64,000 nucleotides of DNA from Theocolax elegans (lineage: Eukaryota; Arthropoda; Insecta; Hymenoptera; Cerocephalidae). The stretch covers positions 5,113,603 to 5,177,602 of the forward strand of contig CM047431.1 in assembly GCA_026168455.1 (NCBI GenBank), given 5' to 3'. The position numbers and the translations under genes were made by a program. Positions within the stretch are counted from its first letter, which is position 1. Each line of letters begins with the position of its first letter. The notes under the pieces are model-generated. The model saw only the letters and a list, made by a program, of their open reading frames with translations. It had not been told where the DNA came from and made no database searches. Shown here in pieces: positions 36,800 to 46,962 of this stretch.

Positions 36800-37988
36800 A
36801 GAGTCAGAGGTAGACTCTCGCGTAAAAATTGACGAAAATGATATTATATTGTTAAAAGGCATAACTGACCACTCATTAACTACTCGTGGTAAAATCAGAG
36901 TAGATTTCGAAGGATCTCCCGTGGAACTCAATTTAGTACATGATTCGTTCCCTATACAACAAGACGGAATCTTAGGCACCGATTTTTTCCGTAGAAACGA
37001 TGCAAAAATCAATTATTTGGAACAATATTTAGAATTTAACGGATTAATCCTCTTCTTTGAAAATGCAAATAATATGCAAACGGATGAATCGATATATATA
37101 GTGGAGAATATCGAAAATTATGACCGAAAATCAATACGATATATGCCAAAACCAAGGGAAAACGATAGTTATACGAACATGAAAAATTCAAGATTTTATA
37201 ATTATACCGATAGTGACTCAGAAACGTCAAGTGATTTTCAATTACACGAAAATGATGAAACGTTTATAAAATTTGACACAAACGAATCGTATGAAATCTA
37301 CGAACAAGAACAAAAAAATGAAAGAAATCAAAATGGCAACGACAAAAACCTATATAATCACAGTGAAAAAGAACAAGAATTATATGACGATTATAAAAAT
37401 GACGAAATACAAATACATCAGATCGACGAGGCGTCGGATCTAAGGAATAATACATGTAAAGCAAGTGAAAATTGTTATGGATTAATGAAGAAAGAACGAT
37501 TACAAATAAATAATGGAAAAGCGCAGCCACGGGTATGTGATGTGACTGAGCCACGTATTAAAGAGAAATTTGATGAAATTACCGAAAATTATGGTATTAT
37601 TGAAGCACCATTGTTCGATAGGATGGGTGGGAGTCCATCCTGTACTAATTATGAAAACGAAGTTGATATTGAAAATGAAATAAAAAATGAAGAAAATTTA
37701 TTGAATAAGACAGTTAATAATTGTCGAGTACAAATGGTTTATGAAATCGAGGAGGGCGATAAATGCGGACCTCGTGAAAATAAGGAAAATTTTGTTGATA
37801 AAAAGATGAATTGTCGAGTACAAATGGATTATGAAATCGAGGAGGGCGATAAATGCGGACCTCGTGAAAATAAGGAAAATTTTGTTGATAAAAAGATGAA
37901 TTGTCGAGTACAAATGGATTATGAAATCGAGGAGGGCGATAAATGCGGACCTCGTGAAAATAAGGAAGATTTTGTTGATAAAAAATGA
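36411..37988 (+). CDS. pro: Protease plus long acidic linker (Pro)
   Basis: The frame overlaps gag by about 390 bp and lies one nucleotide downstream of it (+1 or -2). No ATG is needed if it is reached by frameshift. A retropepsin core is clear: LLDTGASVSLI with the catalytic Asp at 36,771-36,773, and GILGTDFF near 36,970. The enzyme would cleave Gag and Pol. After the protease domain come about 280 acidic, Asn/Glu/Tyr-rich residues with no recognised domain, then the first three of five 30-residue repeats. A one-base deletion in the fourth repeat (37,985-37,990) ends the frame; the rest continues at 37,985-38,329 in another frame. Confidence 0.8.
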   Translation: MVVGMSIKIRRNFYQIETEIKMIPLFVIIIINTRRSNLTKKIGEIIPGLAVCASRLIQLPKNHQNQGRERGYESNSLYIERGNPLKRPLRTAKINLSQQSSAPVVIFDTGQLRRPLKFLLDTGASVSLIKESEVDSRVKIDENDIILLKGITDHSLTTRGKIRVDFEGSPVELNLVHDSFPIQQDGILGTDFFRRNDAKINYLEQYLEFNGLILFFENANNMQTDESIYIVENIENYDRKSIRYMPKPRENDSYTNMKNSRFYNYTDSDSETSSDFQLHENDETFIKFDTNESYEIYEQEQKNERNQNGNDKNLYNHSEKEQELYDDYKNDEIQIHQIDEASDLRNNTCKASENCYGLMKKERLQINNGKAQPRVCDVTEPRIKEKFDEITENYGIIEAPLFDRMGGSPSCTNYENEVDIENEIKNEENLLNKTVNNCRVQMVYEIEEGDKCGPRENKENFVDKKMNCRVQMDYEIEEGDKCGPRENKENFVDKKMNCRVQMDYEIEEGDKCGPRENKEDFVDKK

Positions 37989-38135
37989 ATTGTCCAGTAC
38001 GAATGGATTACGAAATCGAGGAGGGCGATAAGTGCGGACCTCGTGAAAATAAGCAAGATTTTGTTGATAAAAAGATGAATTGTCCAGTAAGAATGGATTA
38101 CGAAATCGAGGAGGGCGATAAATGCGGACCTCGTG
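37719..38135 (+). repeat. Five 90-bp coding repeats in the Pro-Pol linker
   Basis: Copies begin at about 37,721, 37,811, 37,901, 37,990 and 38,080. The unit encodes about 30 residues around YEIEEGDKCGPREN. The length is a multiple of three, so copy number can vary without changing frame, except for one 89-bp copy that carries the frameshift. Confidence 0.9.
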
Positions 38136-38329
38136 ATAAAAATGTTAGTAAATTGAATAACAAAGAATTGGTTATGTCGGGGGAAGAGTTAGATACTATC
38201 CCGAGAACCGAAATATTATGGATAAATAAACAAGGAACTGAAGAAACTGAAAATGAGATAAATAATGAGAATTTAATAAACATACAGGAAGAAAATGAAC
38301 AGGATGAGGACCCTAGCGATTTTTATTGA
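37985..38329 (+). CDS. Continuation of the Pro linker (frameshifted part)
   Basis: 114 codons that begin inside the fourth repeat, include the last repeat and an acidic tail, and stop at tga 38,327-38,329. The RT frame opens at 38,317 one nucleotide back (-1). A run of five T before A at 38,320-38,325 is a weak candidate slip site. Read with the upstream ORF, this shows Pro and Pol in three registers, part of which is due to the one-base deletion. Confidence 0.6.
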   Translation: MNCPVRMDYEIEEGDKCGPRENKQDFVDKKMNCPVRMDYEIEEGDKCGPRDKNVSKLNNKELVMSGEELDTIPRTEILWINKQGTEETENEINNENLINIQEENEQDEDPSDFY

Positions 38330-40302
38330 ATGAACGAGTTATAAACGAAAATTTACGAAAAGAATTTGTCGAAGCCATACACGAAAACGAAATGAATAAC
38401 AGTTATTTGGTTTATTCAAATAAACCTTATATTAATAATTTTTATAGTTATGAAAGTGAAGAGGTCGACATACACGACATTTCTGACAATCGATCTGAAG
38501 CGAGGATACTTAACATAACGGAGGATACGAGTACACTTAATCGTAATGGACGATTAAAAGAAGCATTGCATTTTGATAAAATGGACGAGGAACAAAGACA
38601 ATCTATAGAGAATTTAATTGATAAATATTCGGATTGTTTCTGTCTAAAAGGAGAAAAATTAGGCGTTACAAATGCTATAGAACATAAGATACCGACTGTC
38701 GACGACATACCAATCACCGCTAAGCCATATAGATTTCCTCATGCTCTCAAAAGCGAACTTGATAAACAATTAAAAGAAATGATTGAAGGAGACATAATTG
38801 AACCGTCAAGTTCCAATTATACATCACCTGTTTTTCTAGTAACAAAAAAACCTGATAGTCAGGGTAATAAACGATACCGACTAGTTGTCGATTTTCGACA
38901 ATTAAACGATAAAACCGTAAAGGATCGATACCCATTACCTAATATACTAGATATTATCGATCAAATCGGACCAGAAAATCGTGTATTCACCGTCTTGGAT
39001 TTATGTCAAGGATTTTTACAAGTTCCGTTAGCTCAAGATGATCGACATAAAACAGCTTTCGCGTCTTCATTCGGTTTATTTCAATTTAAAACAATGCCTA
39101 TGGGATTATGTAATTCTCCAGCCACTTTTCAAAGAATGATTGATCGTGTTTTCGAGGGCATGCAAGGCAAAGAAATATTTCTGTTCCTTGACGACGCAGT
39201 TATATACGCTAAAAATATTCAGGAGCATAACCAAAAGTTTGAAAAATTTTTGCAAAGAGTACGTGCCGCAAATCTGAAATTACAGCCAGACAAATGTGAA
39301 TTTTTGAAGAGACAAGTAGTGTATCTGGGACACGTACTATCACCAGAAGGTGTTTTGCCGGATCCAAAAAAATTAGAAGCAGTAAAAAAATTTCCAATTC
39401 CAAAAACAGTGAAAAACATACGTCAATTTTTAGGATTAGCAGGTTATTATAGACGATTCATTGCGAATTTTTCGGGTATTGCTAGACCATTAAGTAATTT
39501 ATTAAAGAAAGACGCACCTTTCCTATGGTCCAGCGAGGTTCAAAAGGCATTCGATGATTTAAGAGAAAAATTGTGTAAACAACCAATACTACAAATTGCA
39601 GATTTTAATAAACCATTTATAGTGACTTGTGACGCTAGCGGTACAGCAATAGGAGCAATATTATCACAAGGAGAGGTGGGAACCGACCTACCAGTTGCGT
39701 ATGTTTCGCGGGTATTAAACAAAGCCGAGCAAAAATATGATACTTATTCAAGGGAAGCATTAGCCATACTGTATGCCGTTACTCAGTTCGATTGCTATCT
39801 AAGAGGCCGTCGTTTCCTCATTATAACAGATCATAAACCACTTGTTTGGTTCAAAAACTCAGTAGATCCGACATCCAGAGTTAGTAGATGGAGAATAAAA
39901 CTGAATGCATACGACTTTGACATTGTATACAAAGCCGGTAAAAGTAACGTTAATGCTGACGCGTTATCAAGAAATCCAATAGAAGAACCCGTTTATGTTA
40001 TTAAAAATCATTCTATGGAAACACGCAATCGTGCAGGAAAAATAACACGGCCAAACTACAACGGAAAGAGAGCTAAACGACCCAACAAGTCAAGTATATC
40101 AAAAGAACCAGTCAAAAACCTTCCTATAATACAAGAAGCCCCCGAGGAAATTGAAACGATAGTCAACTCAGACAAAAGATTACAACCCATGGAGATAGAT
40201 AATTTTAACAACAAATTTGACGAGTCCTGGGAAGAGAAGGATGTTTACGAAGAACCAAATGATGAAAGAAATTCATTGAAGTTAAAGAACAACTCTTTAT
40301 GA
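38317..40302 (+). CDS. pol: Pol: reverse transcriptase and RNase H
   Basis: About 660 codons. Reverse transcriptase of the Ty3/gypsy type spans about 38,640-39,480: RLVVDFRQLND, then FTVLDLCQGF with the first catalytic Asp, then SPATFQRMI, and FLFLDDAVIY with the catalytic Asp pair at 39,190-39,195. The connection has LGLAGYYRRFIANFS. RNase H follows: VTCDASGTAIGAILSQ, SREALAILYAV, TDHKPLVW, ending at NADALSRNP near 39,985. The first residue of the usual YxDD is Phe here. The frame then runs into a Lys-rich linker and stops at 40,302 because of a missing base relative to the duplicate copy downstream, so RT is not joined to a complete integrase in this copy. Confidence 0.92.
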   Translation, partial: RFLLNERVINENLRKEFVEAIHENEMNNSYLVYSNKPYINNFYSYESEEVDIHDISDNRSEARILNITEDTSTLNRNGRLKEALHFDKMDEEQRQSIENLIDKYSDCFCLKGEKLGVTNAIEHKIPTVDDIPITAKPYRFPHALKSELDKQLKEMIEGDIIEPSSSNYTSPVFLVTKKPDSQGNKRYRLVVDFRQLNDKTVKDRYPLPNILDIIDQIGPENRVFTVLDLCQGFLQVPLAQDDRHKTAFASSFGLFQFKTMPMGLCNSPATFQRMIDRVFEGMQGKEIFLFLDDAVIYAKNIQEHNQKFEKFLQRVRAANLKLQPDKCEFLKRQVVYLGHVLSPEGVLPDPKKLEAVKKFPIPKTVKNIRQFLGLAGYYRRFIANFSGIARPLSNLLKKDAPFLWSSEVQKAFDDLREKLCKQPILQIADFNKPFIVTCDASGTAIGAILSQGEVGTDLPVAYVSRVLNKAEQKYDTYSREALAILYAVTQFDCYLRGRRFLIITDHKPLVWFKNSVDPTSRVSRWRIKLNAYDFDIVYKAGKSNVNADALSRNPIEEPVYVIKNHSMETRNRAGKITRPNYNGKRAKRPNKSSISKEPVKNLPIIQEAPEEIETIVNSDKRLQPMEIDNFNNKFDESWEEKDVYEEPNDERNSLKLKNNSL

Positions 40303-41560
40303 GAAAAGATAATTACGTTTACTTCATAACTACGACTGGAATGCCTTTAGATGAAGGATCCAGAAATTTGGCTTCCAAATTATTACTACCTCATTTTTCC
40401 AATTTAAATCCAGGAGAAATAAGAATCAATAACAAAAACGGAAAAATGCATTTGCTATGGTGTTACGTGACGAAGAGCGACTGAGTACTTCAGAAATTAT
40501 TAATAATCTAAAAACGAATCTATTAAATTTGAAAAATATTATATTAAAAGAAAAATTACGTTCAATAAGTATCGCAAAGAGCGAATTTATTGAAACGTTT
40601 CATGGAACGAAATATTGAAACAAATAAGTATAACTCTACGAAAATTAATGTAAAAATAATTATTTGTTTAGGATTCATAAAATGTGTGGAAGAAAGTAAT
40701 AGGGAAAATATTATTCGCGAAATGCATGAGTCTGCTTGTGCAGGACATAAAGGGGTAACAAAAACCTATAAACGTATAAAACAACGTTTTTATTGGCCAG
40801 ATATTAAGAAAGACGTACAAAACTACATTAGACATTGTTTAACTTGCCAACTAAAAAAATTGGTTCGTGTTAAAACTAAACAACGTATGATAATAACAGA
40901 TACTCCGTACTCGGCTATGGAATCCATATCGGTCGATCTTGTGGGACCATTTCCCAGATCTCGAAATAATAACAATAATATATTAACCATTCAATGCAAC
41001 CTTTCAAAATACTGTATGGCGATACCCATACCAGACGCGACCGCGGCACGATCGCCGAGCGTTAGCCCGTCGACACTTTTCAATTTTTAGCGCCCGTTGT
41101 TAATTATCTCCGACCAGGTACCGTCATTTTTTTGATAGTCCTGATGAGAGAAGTAGCGAAAATTTTTAAGATTAAACAAGTTAAAACACACGTCTTAATC
41201 ACCCTCAGTCCAACTCCGTTGAAGCGTTTTCATAGCAACCTTAGCAGATTAGTTAAAAACAATGAAGAAAAGAATGACTCATGGGATGAGTTATGCGAAT
41301 TAGCCGCGGTTTCGTATAATATAGTCCGGTATATGAGGGTCATCTCGACACACCGTTTGAAATTGTTTTTGCACGAAAAGCGCGACTACGACAGTCAACG
41401 AACCTTAGACACCCAGAACGAGTTTCCAACGTATGATGATTACATTATACATTTACGACAACGTTTTAAAACGATAATCAGGGCAAACTACAACGAAAAG
41501 AGAGCTAAACGACCCAACAAGTCAATATATCAAAAGAACCAGTCAAAAACCTTCCTATAA
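40303..41560 (+). pseudogene. Integrase copy A, broken
   Basis: Contains the linker, the HHCC zinc domain (around 40,720-40,850) and the first part of the catalytic core (SVDLVGPFP). It is shifted out of frame at about 41,047 (a missing base relative to copies B and C) and continues with many changes to 41,480, where it joins the linker of the next copy. Both later catalytic residues are disturbed. It is a degraded member of a tandem duplication with a period of about 1.43 kb. Confidence 0.85.
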
Positions 41561-42097
41561 TACAAGAAGCCCCCGAGGAAATTGAAACGATAGTCAACTC
41601 AGACAAAAGATTACAACCCATGGAGATAGATAATTTTAACAACAAATTTGACGAGTCCTGGGAAGAGAAGGATGTTTACGAAGAACCAAATGATGAAAAG
41701 AAATTCATTGAAGTTAAAGAACAACTCTTTATGAGAAAGATAATTACGTTTATTTCATAACTACGACTGGAATGCCTTTAGATGAAGGATCCAGAAATTT
41801 GGCTTCCAAATTATTACTACCTCATTTTTCCAATTTAAATCCAGGAGAAATAAGAATCAATAACAAAAACGGAAAAATGCATTTTGCTATGGTGTTACGT
41901 GACGAAGAGCGACTGAGTACTTCAGAAATTATTAATAATCTAAAAACGAATCTATTAAATTTGAAAAATATTATATTAAAAGAAAAATTACGTTCAATAA
42001 GTATCGCAAAGAGCGAATTTATTGAAAACGTTTCATGGAACGAAATATTGAAACAAATAAGTATAACTCTACGAAAAATTAATGTAAAAATAATTAT
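41561..42097 (+). pseudogene. Linker of the second duplicated unit
   Basis: A near copy of about 40,136-40,680. It has its own single-base differences (one extra a near 41,698; one fewer near 41,740), so neither copy is open throughout. The open stretch 41,772-42,191 covers the helical N-terminal extension of integrase. Confidence 0.75.
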
Positions 42098-43087
42098 TTG
42101 TTTAGGATTCATAAAATGTGTGGAAGAAGTAATAGGGAAAATATTATTCGCGAAATGCACGAGTCTGCTTGTGCAGGACATAAAGGGGTAACAAAAACCT
42201 ATAAACGTATAAAACAACGTTTTTATTGGCCAGATATTAAGAAAGACGTACAAAACTACATTAGACATTGTTTAACTTGCCAACTAAAAAAATTGGTTCG
42301 TGTTAAAACTAAACAACGTATGATAATAACAGATACTCCGTACTCGGCTATGGAATCCATATCGGTCGATCTTGTGGGACCATTTCCCAGATCTCGAAAT
42401 AATAACAATAATATATTAACCATTCAATGCAACCTTTCAAAATACTGTATGGCGATACCCATACCAGACGCGACCGCGGCAACGATCGCCGAAGCGTTAG
42501 TTCGTCGACACTTTTCAATTTTTAGCGCCCCGTTGTTAATTATCTCCGACCAAGGTACCTCATTTTTGAGTAGTCTGATGAGAGAAGTAGCGAAAATTTT
42601 TAAGATTAAACAAGTTAAAACCACGGCTTATCACCCTCAGTCCAACTCCGTTGAGCGTTTTCATAGCAGCTTAGCAGATTATTTAAAAACAATGATAGAA
42701 AGAAATGACTCATGGGAAGCATTAGCCATACTGTATGCCGTTACTCAGTTCGATTGCTATCTAAGAGGCCGTCGTTTCCTCATTATAACAGATCATAAAC
42801 CACTTGTTTGGTTTAAAAACTCAGTAGATCCGACATCTAGAGTTAGTAGATGGAGAATAAAACTGAATGCATACGACTTTGACATCGTATACAAAGCCGG
42901 TAAAAGTAACGTTAATGCTGACGCGTTATCAAGAAATCCAATAGAAGAACCCGTTTATGTTATTAAAAATCATTCTATGGAAACACGCAATCGTGCAGGA
43001 AAAATACCGGCCAAACTACAACGAAGAGAGCTAAACGATCCTCAAGTATATCAAAGAACAGCAAAAATAATTAGCCCGAGGAATTGA
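42098..43087 (+). pseudogene. Integrase copy B fused to a second RNase H
   Basis: Open frame with the HHCC zinc domain and the integrase core, including all three acidic residues (SVDLVGP, ISDQGTS, SVERFHS). At 42,716 the core is cut within NDSW and joined to RNase H from EALAILYAV onward, which repeats 39,757-40,036. The junction lies at a shared ggga, as expected from microhomology-mediated or misassembled tandem duplication. The integrase C-terminal domain is missing. I regard it as a duplication product, not a designed fusion. Confidence 0.8.
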
Positions 43088-43382
43088 AACTATCAATCGA
43101 CAAAAGATTACAAACCATGGAGATAGATAATTTTAACCAAATTTGACGATTGGAAGAGAAGGTGTTTACGACGACAAATGATGAAAAGAAATTCATGAAG
43201 TTAAGAACAACTCTTATGAGAAAGATAATCGTTTACTCATAACTACGACTGGTGCCTTTAGAGAAGATCCAGATTTGGCTTCCAAATATTACTATTTTCC
43301 AATTTAAAAGCCAGAGAAATAAGATCAATACAAAAACGGAAAATCATTTGATAGGTGGTTACGTGACGAAGAGCGACTGAGT
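43088..43382 (+). pseudogene. Degraded linker of the third unit
   Basis: Matches 40,100-40,490 and 41,550-41,920 but has lost many single bases (about one per 10-15 bp), mostly as deletions. This pattern is typical of an unpolished long-read consensus rather than of evolution. Confidence 0.7.
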
Positions 43383-43424
43383 ACTTCAGAAATTATTAAT
43401 AATCTAAAAACGAATCTATTAAAT

Positions 43425-44642
43425 TTGAAAAATATTATATTAAAAGAAAAATTACGTTCAATAAGTATCGCAAAGAGCGAATTTATTGAAAACGTTTCAT
43501 GGAACGAAATATTGAAACAAATAAGTATAACTCTACGAAAAATTAATGTAAAAATAATTATTTGTTTAGGATTCATAAAATGTGTGGAAGAAAGTAATAG
43601 GGAAAATATTATTCGCGAAATGCATGAGTCTGCTTGTGCAGGACATAAAGGGGTAACAAAAACCTATAAACGTATAAAACAACGTTTTTATTGGCCAGAT
43701 ATTAAGAAAGACGTACAAAACTACATTAGACATTGTTTAACTTGCCAACTAAAAAAATTGGTTCGTGTTAAAACTAAACAACGTATGATAATAACAGATA
43801 CTCCGTACTCGGCTATGGAATCCATATCGGTCGATCTTGTGGGACCATTTCCCAGATCTCGAAATAATAACAATAATATATTAACCATTCAATGTAACCT
43901 TTCAAAATACTGTATGGCAATACCCATACCAGACGCGACCGCGGCCACGATCGCCGAAGCGTTAGTCCGTCGACACTTTTCAATTTTTAGCGCCCCGTTG
44001 TTAATTATCTCCGACCAAGGTACCTCATTTTTGAGTAGTCTGATGAGAGAAGTAGCGAAAATTTTTAAGATTAAACAAGTTAAAACCACGGCTTATCACC
44101 CTCAGTCCAACTCCGTTGAGCGTTTTCATAGCAGCTTAGCAGATTATTTAAAAACAATGATAGAAAGAAATGACTCATGGGATGAGTTATGCGAATTAGC
44201 CGCGTTTTCGTATAATACGTCGGTACATGAGGGTCATCTCTACACACCTTTTGAAATTGTTTTTGCACGAAAAGCGCGACTACCATCAAACGAACCTTTA
44301 GACCCACGAGAACGAGTTCCAACGTATGATGATTACATTATAAATTTACGACAACGTTTAAACGAAATACAGGGAATCGCGCGAGAAAAATTAATAGCTT
44401 CTAAACATAGGTCGAAATTCTATTACGACAGGAAAGCCAATCATCAAGAATTTCAGACAGGGGATAATGTCTGGTTATTAAAAGGAGGGAAGAAATACAA
44501 ACTAGGCGATCAATATACTGGACCACATCGGATTTTAGAAATAGTTAATGACAAGGGAAATGTAAAAATAGAGCTAGCTCATAATAAAACGAAAATAGTG
44601 CATGTTAATAGGTTAAGATATTCATATATGGAACCTTTGTAG
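43425..44642 (+). CDS. pol (IN): Integrase copy C, complete
   Basis: About 405 codons. The frame is open from about 43,383. The helical N-terminal extension is followed by the HHCC zinc domain (MHESACAGH ... HCLTC, about 43,620-43,745). The catalytic core has Asp 43,833-43,835, Asp 44,013-44,015 and Glu 44,118-44,120 (spacings 60 and 35 residues; motif YHPQSNSVERFHS). The C-terminal domain contains a GPY/F-like YTGPHRIL near 44,516-44,540. It would insert the cDNA into host DNA and leave a 4-bp duplication, matching aaac at the ends. It is the only intact integrase of three tandem copies and is out of register with RT in this assembly. Confidence 0.9.
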   Translation: MKNIILKEKLRSISIAKSEFIENVSWNEILKQISITLRKINVKIIICLGFIKCVEESNRENIIREMHESACAGHKGVTKTYKRIKQRFYWPDIKKDVQNYIRHCLTCQLKKLVRVKTKQRMIITDTPYSAMESISVDLVGPFPRSRNNNNNILTIQCNLSKYCMAIPIPDATAATIAEALVRRHFSIFSAPLLIISDQGTSFLSSLMREVAKIFKIKQVKTTAYHPQSNSVERFHSSLADYLKTMIERNDSWDELCELAAFSYNTSVHEGHLYTPFEIVFARKARLPSNEPLDPRERVPTYDDYIINLRQRLNEIQGIAREKLIASKHRSKFYYDRKANHQEFQTGDNVWLLKGGKKYKLGDQYTGPHRILEIVNDKGNVKIELAHNKTKIVHVNRLRYSYMEPL

Positions 44643-45210
44643 TGCCTAAACATAGGTATATAATATACAATGGCCCCAATGTGCTTGAAAATATGTATAC
44701 GCACTTATATGTATATTTTACAGTTCTAAAAGTTGTCAATAGAATAATATTTATTATCTTGTAATCACAATTGGCATACATTCAACTTGAAATAAAATTA
44801 TTTCAATTTATCTGACTTTATACAAAAAAAAACGATATAAAAATAATATGTATATATCTAAAATAACGACGAAAATAAACTACAAGGAAATAATATTTTT
44901 TTTTTTATTATACGGAAAGATCATTACAAGAAAAGCATACACTCACTTAAATTAAATAAATACGCGATTATTAAACTAGAAACGAATAAAGCAAATAACA
45001 AAGAAAAAAGGTCTTTTTCTCTTTACTCTTCTCGCCTAAGATAACAATGATGTTAATGTACAAAGGAAAGTAAGAAAAAGGTTTAAATTTTCAATGTCAG
45101 TTGAACTTAGTCAAATTTAAATTTAATTGTTATATATATAAAAAAAAAATGATTTACAATAAAATAGAATCATTGGAGTCTAACACATCACTAAACCTAA
45201 AACCTATATC
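44643..45210. other. Non-coding AT-rich spacer after pol
   Basis: No gene is seen. It is rich in A and T with a few short homopolymers, and leads into the 73-bp tandem array. Confidence 0.5.
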
Positions 45211-46092
45211 CTATCCTTCCTAAGGAGTGCTTGGTTGCACCCTTTCCTCCTCGTTGCGGTAAATGGTCCAGCAACACTGTCACTTATCCTTCCTAAGGAG
45301 TGCTTGGTTGCACCCTTTCCTCCTCGTTGCGGTAAATGGTCCAGCAACACTGTCACTTATCCTTCCTAAGGAGTGCTTGGTTGCACCCTTTCCTCCTCGT
45401 TGCGGTAAATGGTCCAGCAACACTGTCACTTATCCTTCCTAAGGAGTGCTTGATTGCACCCTTTCCTCCTCGTTGCGGTAAATGGTCCAGCAACACTGTC
45501 ACTTATCCTTCCTAAGGAGTGCTTGGTTGCACCCTTTCCTCCTCGTTGCGGTAAATGGTCCAGCAACACTGTCACTTATCCTTCCTAAGGAGTGCTTGAT
45601 TGCACCCTTTCCTCCTCGTTGCGGTAAATGGTCCAGCAACACTGTCACTTATCCTTCCTAAGGAGTGCTTGATTGCACCCTTTCCTCCTCGTTGCGGTAA
45701 ATGGATCCAGCAACACTGTCACTTATCCTTCCTAAGGAGTGCTTGATTGCACCCTTTCCTCCTCGTTGCGGTAAATGGTCCAGCAACACCGTCACTTATC
45801 CTTCCTAAGGAGTGCTTGATTGCACCCTTTCCTCCTCGTTGCGGTAAATGCTCCAGCAACACCGTCACTTATCCTTCCTAAGGAGTGCTTGATTGCACCC
45901 TTTCCTCCTCGTTGCGGTAAATGCTCCAGCACACCATCACTTATCCTTCCTAAGGAGTGCTTAGTTGCACCCTTTCCTCCTCGTTGCGGTAAATGCTCCA
46001 GCAACACCATCACTTATCCTTCCTAAGGAGTGCTTAGTTGCACCCTTTCCTCCTCGTTGCGGTAAATGCTCCAGCAACACGGTCACTTATCC
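45211..46092. repeat. Tandem array, 12 copies of 73 bp
   Basis: The motif taaggagtgcttggttgcac recurs every 73 bp from 45,221 to 46,024. The unit also contains cctttcctcctcgttgcggt and aatggtccagcaacactg. Copies differ at only a few positions (ggttgca/gattgca, tggtcc/tgctcc). One has an extra base and one lacks a base. The period is not a multiple of three, so the array is not a coding repeat. On the minus strand each unit is purine-rich (ggaggaaaggg). Confidence 0.95.
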
Positions 46093-46188
46093 TTGCTACA
46101 TACCGTTCAAAATGTAAACCTATATAAATAATTACAATTGAACTTACCTTGACTCTAGTAATTCTGTTAATTAGTCATACCTTCTTAC

Positions 46189-46190
46189 AG
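46189..46190 (+). promoter_or_regulatory. Probable 3' splice site
   Basis: Pyrimidine-rich cataccttcttacag directly followed by an open frame. It fits the acceptor consensus well. Confidence 0.6.
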
Positions 46191-46544
46191 GACCCCCAGG
46201 TATAAATAAATTAGGAGAGTTTGGCATACTAGAAACACAAAAAAATCTAAAACTAGATTCAACGGACATGGAAGATTCCGTACAACATAGTTACGATTGC
46301 AAAGAAACGAGAAGAGGCGGAAAGAAAAAGATTTTATCAAAACTAATTAGTGAAAAGAGAACTTTATTAAAAGAAATTAAGTAAAGTAAACTCGCAGATA
46401 GCTTCCTTACTCGTGTTGGATAGAGACGTGGACTCGAATTTACAGTATAAAGAAATTTCCGATACTGATTTTAATGAACAAATGCAGCAGAAATTTGATA
46501 AATTAATTAATTTCGCGGAAAAAGTTCAAAAATCCAACAATTAA
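46191..46544 (+). pseudogene. Small basic ORF behind a splice site, frameshifted
   Basis: An open frame runs from the splice site at 46,190 through an in-frame ATG near 46,268 (MEDSVQHSYD...) and a basic cluster KETRRGGKKK to a stop at 46,382-46,384. A second frame, offset by one base, continues at once with about 53 helical, acidic residues to 46,544. One inserted base near 46,381 would explain the split. Length, position after pol, splice entry and a lysine/arginine cluster recall small regulatory proteins of complex retroviruses, but there is no sequence match that I recognise. Confidence 0.45.
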
Positions 46545-46962
46545 TAAAAACAACGATTAAAATTTTTTTTTTGAGACAATAACGGAGATTTTAAATACAT
46601 AATATTCGCAAGTTTGTATAGTTTGATAGAAAATACGGCAAACAAAAAGATGTATAAACAATGTAAATCTATAATTGATATTGTAAGTCTTGTACAATGG
46701 TTTAATCACTAGTTAAAACAAATTAAAATAAAATAAAAAAAAATAGAGAGAAAAATGAATGTGTGCCCATTGGTTTGAGTATGGTATAAAATTTAATTTG
46801 TACATGATATAAGTATGAGTATTGTGCGTATACACATATCGCAAAAAGTTGTAGTAAAAGAAAATAAACTATGAAAACTGATCTTCCTTCAATACATAGA
46901 CTCAATCCTTTAATTAAAATCAACCACGAATAAACAAAGAAATTTCTGTAGGCTGCCTAAAG
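46545..46962. other. Non-coding AT-rich spacer
   Basis: No gene is seen. It ends in a weak acceptor-like ttctgtag (46,944-46,951), 11 nt before the next ATG. Confidence 0.5.

Noticed and set aside
42098..43087. Integrase-RNase H fusion as a new protein
   Set aside because: The junction lies at a 4-bp microhomology within a tandem duplication, and the integrase C-terminus is lost. A duplication or assembly product explains it.
45792..46026. ORFs in the 73-bp array
   Set aside because: The period is not a multiple of three, so the peptide changes frame with each unit. It is a non-coding tandem repeat. It is also not a CRISPR array, as there are no spacers.
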